A DNA stretch of 64,000 nucleotides, taken from assembly GCF_025822765.1 (NCBI RefSeq), contig NZ_JACKUK010000016.1:562486-626485 (forward strand), given 5' to 3'. The translations under genes were made by a program, and so were the position numbers. Below the pieces are notes generated by a model. That model had not been told where the DNA came from, searched no databases, and was given only the letters and a program-made list of their open reading frames with translations. How positions within the stretch are numbered: the stretch's first letter is position 1; each line of letters starts with the position of its first letter. The stretch is from Mycobacterium barrassiae. GTDB taxonomy: Bacteria > Actinomycetota > Actinomycetes > Mycobacteriales > Mycobacteriaceae. Of the stretch, positions 30,382 to 37,164 are shown in pieces.

Positions 30382-31218
30382 ATGTTCTGCAGCACGGCGT
30401 TGGCCGAGCGCATCGAGCGCGCGGAAGCCGGTCTCATCACCGCGGGCACCAAGGCCGCCGATGACCGCGGCATCGCGGGCTTCGTGATCCCGGTTGCGGG
30501 TGGCGCGGCGTGCTTCGCCGGCGAGAACTCACCGTTCAACAAGGTCGTCGGGCTCGGCTTCGACGGCGTACCCGACGAATCCGCGATGATCGAGGTCGAA
30601 CGGACCTACTCAGCGGTGGGCAGCGATACCCAGGTCGAGTTGTCGCATCTCGGCGATCCCGAGCTCGGCGCGATGCTGACGGACCGCGGGTATCGGCTCG
30701 TCGGCTTCGAGAACGTGCTCGGCCGCAGCGTGGATGACGCGGTGGAGCGGATCTCGCCGCCGGGGGTCGAGATTCGGCGCTGCGACGATGACGAGTTCGA
30801 GACGTGGCTGGACGTAGTGGTCGACGGATTCGCCAACCCCGACACCCAGGGCGTCGCGCCGCACGAGGACTTCCCGCGCGATGTGATCGCCTCTGCGACA
30901 CGCGATATGGCCGCCGCGGGCGCGACCCGGTACGTCGCGCTGCACGACGGCGTGATCGCGGGGGCGGCGAGTGTGCGCATGGCCGACGGCATCGCCCAGC
31001 TCACCGGTGCCGCCACGTCGCCCGCGCATCGAAGGCACGGCATTCAGACGGCGATACTCGCGGCCCGGCTCGTCGACGCCGTAGCGGCGGGCTGCGACAT
31101 CGCCGTCGTCACCACCGCACCGGGGTCGAAATCGCAGGAGAACGTGCAGCGGCGCGGATTCGAATTGTTTTATACCCGCGCGATCCTGGTCAAACCCGCG
31201 CCGGCGCAAGCCGTTTGA
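30382..31218 (+). CDS. GNAT-family N-acetyltransferase
   Basis: A 278-residue protein beginning 4 nt after the FHA-ABC gene, thus probably in its operon. The C-terminal half is a GNAT domain: AGAASVRMADGIAQLTGAATSPAHRRHGIQ (beta4, then the acetyl-CoA pyrophosphate loop, RRHGIQ), then NVQRRGFELFYTRAILVK. The N-terminal half (residues 1-120) is a diverged, possibly second GNAT-like region (FDGVPDESAMIEVERTY). Acceptor substrate unknown. The last 29 nt overlap the convergent amidohydrolase gene. Confidence 0.8.
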   Translation: MFCSTALAERIERAEAGLITAGTKAADDRGIAGFVIPVAGGAACFAGENSPFNKVVGLGFDGVPDESAMIEVERTYSAVGSDTQVELSHLGDPELGAMLTDRGYRLVGFENVLGRSVDDAVERISPPGVEIRRCDDDEFETWLDVVVDGFANPDTQGVAPHEDFPRDVIASATRDMAAAGATRYVALHDGVIAGAASVRMADGIAQLTGAATSPAHRRHGIQTAILAARLVDAVAAGCDIAVVTTAPGSKSQENVQRRGFELFYTRAILVKPAPAQAV

Positions 31219-32464
31219 GCGCGAGCCCGCCCTCGAACGGCCGGTAGCCGAACGCCGGTGGCGAGACATAGCCCGTGTCGCCCAGCGGTGTGTTGACCTC
31301 CTCGACCGTCGGGCCGATCTTGGCGGCCACGGGTGTCAGCGCCTCGAGATCGAAGCGGTAGAGACGGGCCGCGTTGCCGCCGAGGATCTTTCGGCAGTTC
31401 TCCTCGGACTGGCCGTGCAGCGCCCACCGGATCGCCAGTTTCGAATGCGGCGTGAAGCCCTCCTCGTGGGGATAGTCGCTGCCCCACATCATGTGGTCGG
31501 CGCCCATGTAGTCGATCATCGACTTCTCGTACGGCGTGAGCTCGGAGGCCAGATAGCAGTTGTGCTTGGCGTACTCGCTCGGCGCCATGGTGAGCGCGTC
31601 GATCGACGAACCGCCGAACATGCCGTAAGTCCGGTTGCCCGCTTCGGATTTCATGCTCGGCACCATGACGTCGAGCAGCATCATCTGGTCCTGAAGCCAC
31701 ATGGTGCCCTGCTCGGTCGGCACGAAGCGCAGCGTCGGGTAGCGCTCGAACACCCCCGCGAGGATGAGGTGGTTGACCGTTCGCTGTGCCCAGATCGCCA
31801 TCTCGGTCACGAGGACGGCGTTGGATGCCGGCTGATCCATCGGCATGGCGGGACTGCCCGCGCCGGCGTGCTGGACCAGCGTCAGGTCGAGTTCCGCGCA
31901 CGCCGCCCAGATCGGTTCGTAGCGGGTGTGAAAGAGCGGGGCGACGTTCGGGTCCCCAGGCGAGACGGCGGGCAGCAGTACGCCGCCGAAACACTTCTGC
32001 TCTGCACCCCAGCGGATCTCATCGAGCGCCTGGTCGATGTCGTTGGGGAAGATCTGGATCAGGCCGCGACGGCGCTCAGGTGCCAGTGCGCAGAAGTCGA
32101 CCTGCCACCGGTTGTGCGCCTGCACTCCCGCCCACCGATGTTCGAACTCCTCCCGCGTGCGCGGCAGGCTGATCGTGATGTTGGGAGACGTCGGGAAGAA
32201 CGGCGGCACCGTGTTCGGCAGCAGCACCTCGGCCGCCACCCCGTCGGCGTCCATCTCCGACATCCGGAGGTCGGAATCCCAGTTGCGCTTCGCGGTGGCG
32301 ATGATCAGGTCGTCGAACGGGCTGACATAGGTCTTCGCCCACGCGTCGAAATCGTCGTGTAGCCGCTTCGGCAGGTACGCCTTGTAGTCGTAGAGGTCCG
32401 CGCCTGCGTGCGTGTCGGTCGAGATGACCACGTATCGATCGATCGTGTCCCAGGTGGCTGCCAT
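31190..32464 (-). CDS. Amidohydrolase-2-family metal-dependent hydrolase (ACMSD-like)
   Basis: A 424-residue TIM-barrel hydrolase. It starts with VISTDTHAGADL (D-x-H metal motif) and continues with ADGVAAEVLLPN, a middle LVQHAGAGSPAM histidine, and the DHMMWGSDYPHEEG motif with the catalytic Asp, typical of amidohydrolase_2/ACMSD-like decarboxylases and hydrolases. Substrate unknown. I prefer the ATG at 32464, with GGAG 9 nt upstream; an in-frame GTG at 32479 is the alternative. Its end overlaps the GNAT gene by 29 nt, and its start is close behind the flavohemoprotein stop on the same strand. Confidence 0.8.
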   Translation of the reverse strand: MAATWDTIDRYVVISTDTHAGADLYDYKAYLPKRLHDDFDAWAKTYVSPFDDLIIATAKRNWDSDLRMSEMDADGVAAEVLLPNTVPPFFPTSPNITISLPRTREEFEHRWAGVQAHNRWQVDFCALAPERRRGLIQIFPNDIDQALDEIRWGAEQKCFGGVLLPAVSPGDPNVAPLFHTRYEPIWAACAELDLTLVQHAGAGSPAMPMDQPASNAVLVTEMAIWAQRTVNHLILAGVFERYPTLRFVPTEQGTMWLQDQMMLLDVMVPSMKSEAGNRTYGMFGGSSIDALTMAPSEYAKHNCYLASELTPYEKSMIDYMGADHMMWGSDYPHEEGFTPHSKLAIRWALHGQSEENCRKILGGNAARLYRFDLEALTPVAAKIGPTVEEVNTPLGDTGYVSPPAFGYRPFEGGLALKRLAPARV

Positions 32465-32514
32465 ACCTCCATACTCCACTTCGACCGCGCCGGATTACGG
32501 CACTTTGCGCGAGT

Positions 32515-33741
32515 TCACGACAGCAGCCAGTCGTTGGGAGAGAACAGCTCGCAGTGCACCTGGGCGGTCGGAATCCCGGCCGCGACCAGCTGCGTGCGTA
32601 CCGCCTGCACGAAGCCGTTGTTCCCGCACAGGTAGACCTGCGCGGCATCCGGCAGTTCGATGCCACTCAGGTTGAGCAGCCCGGGATGCACGTCGGCCTG
32701 GCCGCCGGTGACGCCGTCCTCATACCAGATGTCGAGGCTCGCGTTGGGCAGTGCGTCCAGCAGTTCGCGCTGCCGTTCGCGCAGCGGGTGACTCTGGTCG
32801 CTGCGGTCGGCATGCATCACGTGCACCGTGGTGTCCGGGACCTCGACGACGAGGTACTCCAGGATGCCGATCATCGGCGTGACTCCGATACCCGCGGAGA
32901 TCAGGACCAGCGGCTCGTCGCCGGCAGGCGCGGGCAGGTCGCCGAACGGCACGGTGACATCCAGGATGTCGCCCACGCACACATTCGTGGTGATCCACGA
33001 GGACACCTCACCTGCCGGTTGGCGGTCCGTTGCGGCGACCGGCTTGACCGCGAACGTGATCTCCTCGCTGCCGGGCGCGTTCACGAGGCTGTACTGGCGC
33101 AGCTGGCGCGCTCCGTCGGGCATCGTGACGCCCACCGAAACATACTGTCCCGGAGCGAAATTCGGGAACGATCCGGAGGTGGGGCGGACGGTCAGCAGCA
33201 CCGCGCCCGACGGATCGTCGACGCGGGCGACGACGCGCGCGCGGCGGTAGACGTCGCCGTCGGCGACACCGGCGGCCGCATAGAGATCGTGCTCCATGTC
33301 GATCAGCGTCTGCGCCATGATCCAGTACACCCGGTCCCATGCGCCGGCCACCTCATCGGTGACGGTGTCGGCGCCGAGCACCGCGACGATCGCGGCAAAC
33401 AGGTGCTCGTGGACGATCGGGTACTGGTCGGCGGTGACGCCCAGCGACGCATGCTTGTGCCCGATCCGGGACAGCAATTCGGTCGGATGCGGCAGTGCGG
33501 GGTCGACGAGATGGGCGGCGAAGGTGGCGATCGATGCCGCCAGCGCACGCTGCTGCGCCCCCTGGGCCTGGTTGCCGCGGTTGAACAGGTTGCGGATCAA
33601 CTCCGGGCGGCTTTCGAACATCCGCCGATAGAACTCGGCGGTGATCTCGTCGATGTGCGCGCCGATCGCCGGCAGCGTCGCGGACACGATCTCCGCGTGT
33701 TGGGCGTCGAGTTCGACGGGGGCAGCGGCGATGGCGGTCAT
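32515..33741 (-). CDS. hmp: Flavohemoprotein, nitric oxide dioxygenase
   Basis: A 408-residue three-domain enzyme that oxidises NO to nitrate with O2 and NADPH. The globin domain covers about 1-145 (EFYRRMF distal region; proximal His at about 97 in IGHKHASLG). The FAD domain covers about 155-265 (RQLRQYSLVNAPG). The NAD domain covers about 275-408 (LVLISAGIGVTPMIGILEYL and a C-terminal CELFSPNDW). The ATG at 33741 overlaps the stop of the upstream Rrf2 regulator gene (ATGA). It is therefore regulated together with an NsrR-like repressor, a classic NO-detoxification unit. Confidence 0.94.
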   Translation of the reverse strand: MTAIAAAPVELDAQHAEIVSATLPAIGAHIDEITAEFYRRMFESRPELIRNLFNRGNQAQGAQQRALAASIATFAAHLVDPALPHPTELLSRIGHKHASLGVTADQYPIVHEHLFAAIVAVLGADTVTDEVAGAWDRVYWIMAQTLIDMEHDLYAAAGVADGDVYRRARVVARVDDPSGAVLLTVRPTSGSFPNFAPGQYVSVGVTMPDGARQLRQYSLVNAPGSEEITFAVKPVAATDRQPAGEVSSWITTNVCVGDILDVTVPFGDLPAPAGDEPLVLISAGIGVTPMIGILEYLVVEVPDTTVHVMHADRSDQSHPLRERQRELLDALPNASLDIWYEDGVTGGQADVHPGLLNLSGIELPDAAQVYLCGNNGFVQAVRTQLVAAGIPTAQVHCELFSPNDWLLS

Positions 33742-34220
33742 TGGACAATCCCTTCGTTGGGTTGGCGTCCGGACGGATGCCCGGCACGAGACGGTGGTCC
33801 AGAGATCACGAGTAGCCCTGTGTCCCTGGTCAAGTCGCTGATCGTGTAGCGGTCGAGTTCGCGGTAGAACGCTTCCTTGGCCTCCGACAGGGCGCGGCGC
33901 AGTCGGCATGCGGGCACGAGTGGGCACGGATCGGAGCCGTCGCACTCGATGACTTCCCGGTCGCCCTCCAGGCTGCGCACCAGCCAGCCGACCGAGGCAT
34001 GCCGGCCCGCGTCGGTGAGTGTCAGCCCGCCGACGCGGCCGCGCCGCGCGTGCACCATGCCGAGATCGGCCAATCGGGCGACCGCCTTGGCGACGTGGTT
34101 TTCCGAGGCGTTGGCGCCGATCGCGATCGACCGGGTGGTGACCCGCTGGTCGTCGGCTTCACCCGCGGCCAGCAGCATCATGGTGCGCAAGCCGAGATCA
34201 GTGAAGCGGGTTAGCTGCAT
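33738..34220 (-). CDS. nsrR: Rrf2-family NO-sensing repressor (NsrR-like)
   Basis: A 160-residue winged-helix regulator. The Rrf2 N-terminus is clear (MQLTRFTDLGLRTMMLLA; HTH near 28-60). Three cysteines at residues 93, 99 and 105 (ECDGSDPCPLVPACR) have the C-x5-C-x5-C spacing of NsrR, where they hold a [4Fe-4S] cluster that reacts with NO. It is translationally coupled (ATGA) to hmp and preceded by two dyad-symmetric elements, so it probably represses its own operon until NO destroys the cluster. ATG start at 34220. Confidence 0.9.
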   Translation of the reverse strand: MQLTRFTDLGLRTMMLLAAGEADDQRVTTRSIAIGANASENHVAKAVARLADLGMVHARRGRVGGLTLTDAGRHASVGWLVRSLEGDREVIECDGSDPCPLVPACRLRRALSEAKEAFYRELDRYTISDLTRDTGLLVISGPPSRAGHPSGRQPNEGIVQ

Positions 34221-34259
34221 ACTACGGACGGTAGTAATTCCGTATCTCAGATGCGAATT
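34220..34259 (-). promoter_or_regulatory. Candidate NsrR operator region upstream of nsrR-hmp
   Basis: Two dyads lie directly before the nsrR start. On the plus strand TACTAC (34220-34225) and GTAGTA (34231-34236) flank 5 nt and touch the start codon. The 24-nt AATTC...GAATT element at 34236-34259 has an ATCTcAGAT core and 11/12-nt imperfect arms. The latter resembles the AT-rich, roughly 23-bp dyads bound by NsrR dimers. Symmetry is seen directly; the binding protein is inferred from context. Confidence 0.6.
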
Positions 34260-34319
34260 TTCCGGCTGTGGGCTTTAACACCCCGTGACGTGCGGCTTTT
34301 TGATCAGCGGTAACCGGCT

Positions 34320-35147
34320 TCAGCGGGAGACGACCGACTCGATCGCCAGGCTCACGCGCCGCCCGGTGCCGCCGTCGATGTCGCTGGGCGCCACCCATTC
34401 GACGGTCGCCTCGCCCGAAACGTGCAGTGTCGCGCCGGTGTCGAAGTCGATGAACAGCAGCGCGGCGCTCGGGTCGACGGCAAGATTGCCGAAGCTGTTG
34501 AACATGTTGTTGCCCGGGTAGTCCGGCCACCACAGTCTGTCGCCGTCGACGTGGACGAATCCCGGTGGGCCGCCGCGATGAGAGGCGTCCGCGCCCCGGG
34601 TCGGGTGGATGGTGCCGAGGAAGAAAGTGTCGGCGTTCGCGATGAGCGTCTGGTGTTCGGGAAGCAGCGTTGCGGAACGTTCGACGCGCTGCTCCGCGCT
34701 GCCCACCCGGTCGATTTGGCGTGGATGAATGTATTTGGGGCAGTTGCCGTATGCCTGGTCGACAGCGATGGTGAGCCCGGTGTCGCTGTCGGTGAGCGTG
34801 CCGTTGACCCGCACCCTGCGGCGGGTGGCGAACTCGATGGCGAGCATGCCGACGGGCTGGCCGGCAGCGAGGCCCTCCAACGGATCGCCGGGCCCCGGCG
34901 CGGCATGAACTCGTAGTTCGCGGTCGTGCGCCTCAAGGAAGCCCGGCGACGAGAACAGCGGCGAGGTCCACAGGCGACCGTCGGCATCGCGCGCGGTGAG
35001 CACGGCGAAGGCACGGTGGGCGAGGAAGCGGCCCATGCCGCCGTCCAGATCCGGGGCGGCGAGCATGGCGTCGCCGAGCCGGGCCGCCTGCGCGCGAACG
35101 CCCGCGCGGTCCTGAATCGCGAGCTCGCCCTCGTGAAACGCCGTCAT
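34320..35147 (-). CDS. FMN-binding split-barrel (pyridoxamine-5'-phosphate-oxidase-like) protein
   Basis: A 275-residue protein with a PNPOx-like split barrel. FLAHRAFAVLTARDADGRLWTSPLFSSPGF lies near residues 40-70. AYGNCPKYIHPR near 130-145 is a motif common in this long PNPOx subfamily. DRLWWPDYPGNNMFNSFGNLAVDPSAALLF forms the second half. The substrate and whether it uses FMN or F420 are unknown. It lies 99 bp upstream of nsrR on the same strand, with the presumed NsrR operator between, so it may belong to the neighbourhood of nitrosative-stress genes, but no direct link is visible. Confidence 0.75.
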   Translation of the reverse strand: MTAFHEGELAIQDRAGVRAQAARLGDAMLAAPDLDGGMGRFLAHRAFAVLTARDADGRLWTSPLFSSPGFLEAHDRELRVHAAPGPGDPLEGLAAGQPVGMLAIEFATRRRVRVNGTLTDSDTGLTIAVDQAYGNCPKYIHPRQIDRVGSAEQRVERSATLLPEHQTLIANADTFFLGTIHPTRGADASHRGGPPGFVHVDGDRLWWPDYPGNNMFNSFGNLAVDPSAALLFIDFDTGATLHVSGEATVEWVAPSDIDGGTGRRVSLAIESVVSR

Positions 35148-35174
35148 GTTGCTCTAAACGGGACTCTACGGCGG

Positions 35175-35738
35175 TTATTCCCCCGATATGTCGAGTCCGT
35201 GCGCAACGGCGTAGGCGAGCGCCTGATCGACGTCGATCTTCGCGCCCCGCAATGTGGCGGTGGTCCAGAACGTCGCATCGGTGCGCGCGCCGCGCAGGTC
35301 GGCCTCGTCGAGTCGCGACTTCTCCAGTCGCACACCGCTCAGGTCGGCGCCGCGCAGCACTGCCTTGCGCAGGTCGGCTTCGACAAGGCTGGCTTCGCGC
35401 AACCGACAGCCGGACAGGTCGACACTCCTCAGGTCGCAACCGCCCAGAACGGCGAGCGTCAGGTCGACTTCCACCAGCTTCAGTGGCCGCAGCCGGGATT
35501 CGGTGAATATCGATCCCAGCATGCTGCACTGTCGAAAGGTGCTGTGGTGCAAGGTGGCCCGCTCGAAACGACAGTTTCGGAAGGCGGACCCGACGTGTTC
35601 GGACTCGGTGAGGTCGACGCCACGGAAGTCGCACTCGTCGAACACCACGCGCTCGGTGCGCAACCGGCTGAGATCCTCGTCGCGGAAGTCGCGGTTGACG
35701 AATTCCCTTTCGGTCCAGACTTCTTCGTCATTACCCAC
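35175..35738 (-). CDS. mfpA: Pentapeptide-repeat DNA-gyrase-protecting protein MfpA
   Basis: A 187-residue right-handed quadrilateral beta-helix protein. Pentapeptide A(D/N)LXX-type repeats run almost throughout (for example CDFRGVDLTES, CDLRSVDLSGCRLREASLVEA, ADLRKAVLRGADLSGVRLEKS). Length and position match Rv3361c MfpA, a DNA-shaped protein that binds gyrase and lowers fluoroquinolone susceptibility. GTG start at 35738, 3 nt after the mfpB stop. It is the last gene of a five-gene conservon, in the same order as in M. tuberculosis. Confidence 0.94.
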   Translation of the reverse strand: MGNDEEVWTEREFVNRDFRDEDLSRLRTERVVFDECDFRGVDLTESEHVGSAFRNCRFERATLHHSTFRQCSMLGSIFTESRLRPLKLVEVDLTLAVLGGCDLRSVDLSGCRLREASLVEADLRKAVLRGADLSGVRLEKSRLDEADLRGARTDATFWTTATLRGAKIDVDQALAYAVAHGLDISGE

Positions 35739-35741
35739 GGA

Positions 35742-36341
35742 TCAGCCGGCGAGGATGCTGAGCGCGTATTCGGTGACCTCGATCAGTGCGGCGCGTGCCG
35801 AGTTGCGGTCGCGGGCGTCGATCGACATCACCGGGATGTGATCGGCGAGCGCCAGCGCCGTTCGCACCGCCTGTGCGGAATATCTTGGCGCTCCCTCGAA
35901 TTCGTTGATCGCGATGAGGAAGGGCAGACGACGCGCCTCGAAGAAGTCGACCGCCGCGAAGCTGTCCTGTAGGCGCCGGACATCGACCAGGATGATCGCG
36001 CCGATGGCGCCGCGGATCAGGTCGTCCCACATGAACCAGAACCTGCGCTGGCCGGGCGTGCCGAACAGGTAGAGCACCAGGTCCTCGTCGAGGGTGATGC
36101 GGCCGAAGTCCATCGCCACCGTCGTGGTGGTCTTCGACGGCGTCGCCTCCAGGCCGTCGACGCCGGCGGACGCGTTGGTCACCAACGCCTCGGTCCGCAG
36201 CGGCATGATCTCACTGACCGCGCCGACGAACGTCGTCTTCCCCGCGCCGAACCCGCCGGAGATGACGATCTTCGTGGAGGCAGCGGCCCGTCGCGCCGCA
36301 GGGTGCGTCGAGGCGTGCCGCTCAGAGTGCCTTGAGACCAC
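35742..36341 (-). CDS. mfpB: MfpB, conservon Ras-like GTPase
   Basis: A 199-residue small GTP-binding protein. Walker A is SGGFGAGKTTFVGAVSEI near residues 28-45, the switch II/G3 region is LYLFGTPGQRRFWFMWDDL, and the usual NKxD (G4) is degenerate (LIAINEFEG), as in other actinobacterial conservon GTPases. In M. smegmatis MfpB modulates MfpA action on gyrase. The GTG at 36341 overlaps the end of mfpC by 20 nt. It should act with the roadblock protein MfpD, a putative GTPase regulator of MglB type. Confidence 0.93.
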   Translation of the reverse strand: MVSRHSERHASTHPAARRAAASTKIVISGGFGAGKTTFVGAVSEIMPLRTEALVTNASAGVDGLEATPSKTTTTVAMDFGRITLDEDLVLYLFGTPGQRRFWFMWDDLIRGAIGAIILVDVRRLQDSFAAVDFFEARRLPFLIAINEFEGAPRYSAQAVRTALALADHIPVMSIDARDRNSARAALIEVTEYALSILAG

Positions 36342-36723
36342 GCAGGGTCCTTCCTATGAGATCTCGACGTTCGTCGTTGCTCGCCGAATCGCCGAGTGTC
36401 GTGTGCACCTGCAGATATCCCTGCGTGACGAGGTCGCCGATCAGCACCCGGGCCACGCCGAGCGGTAAGGCCAAACCCGCGGCGATCTCGGCGACGGACG
36501 GGAGATCGGCACTCATGCTGAGGATCTGGCCGCGCACGTCGTTACCCGGCCACCGCGGCGGTTTGTCCGCGGCCGGCTTGCCGATCGGGGCCTCCAGCGG
36601 CAGCGGGATCTCCGGTTCGGTGCGACCGGCGGTCAGCGTGTACGGCCGGACCAGGCTAGGCTCGTCCGAGACGTCACGCTCCCACAGCGGTTTCCCGCTC
36701 GCCCTGTCCTCCGGATGGTCCAT
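36322..36723 (-). CDS. mfpC: MfpC, DUF742 conservon protein
   Basis: A 133-residue DUF742 protein. The C-terminal winged-helix-like core is readable: ILSMSADLPSVAEIAAGLALPLGVARVLIGDLVTQGYLQVH near residues 70-110, with a typical LVRPYTLTAGRTEP segment before it. I start at the ATG at 36723, 7 nt after the mfpD stop; an upstream extension would overlap mfpD. It is probably a DNA- or protein-binding adaptor of the conservon; its function is unproven. Confidence 0.9.
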   Translation of the reverse strand: MDHPEDRASGKPLWERDVSDEPSLVRPYTLTAGRTEPEIPLPLEAPIGKPAADKPPRWPGNDVRGQILSMSADLPSVAEIAAGLALPLGVARVLIGDLVTQGYLQVHTTLGDSASNDERRDLIGRTLRGLKAL

Positions 36724-36730
36724 CGGCCGC

Positions 36731-37150
36731 TCACGAGTGCTGAGGTGCACGCCGTCGTGAGGACTGCACCACGGTGCCCACCCGTTCCACCAGAATCGCC
36801 ATCTCGTAACCGATTTGGCCGATGTCGCAATTGCGCGAGGCAAGCGTCGCCAGGTTCGATCCGTCGCCGACCCGCATCAACAGCAGATACCCGTTCTCCA
36901 TCTCGACGACTGACTGCAAGACGTAGCCGCCGTCGAACAGCTGCGCGGCGCCGGTCGACAGGCTGGCCAGACCCGAGGCCACCGCAGCCAGTTGGTCGGC
37001 ACGCTCGACAGGGATGTGCTCACTGGACGCCATCAACAGCCCGTCGGCGGAGACGAGGACCGCGTGGGTGACGCCGGATACCTCGCGGGCGAACCTGGAG
37101 ACCAGCCAGTCGAGCGAGTCACGCTGCGTCGAACGTGGCGGGTAGGTCAT
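36731..37150 (-). CDS. mfpD: MfpD, roadblock/LC7-domain protein
   Basis: A 139-residue roadblock/LC7 protein: [31 protein letters not shown] near residues 13-43, [19 protein letters not shown], and [20 protein letters not shown] toward the end. Such proteins act like MglB as GTPase-activating or regulatory partners of MglA-like GTPases, here MfpB. It corresponds to Rv3364c. It starts 14 nt after the mfpE stop, within one operon. Confidence 0.92.
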   Translation of the reverse strand: MTYPPRSTQRDSLDWLVSRFAREVSGVTHAVLVSADGLLMASSEHIPVERADQLAAVASGLASLSTGAAQLFDGGYVLQSVVEMENGYLLLMRVGDGSNLATLASRNCDIGQIGYEMAILVERVGTVVQSSRRRAPQHS

Positions 37151-37164
37151 TGGCTATCGATTCC

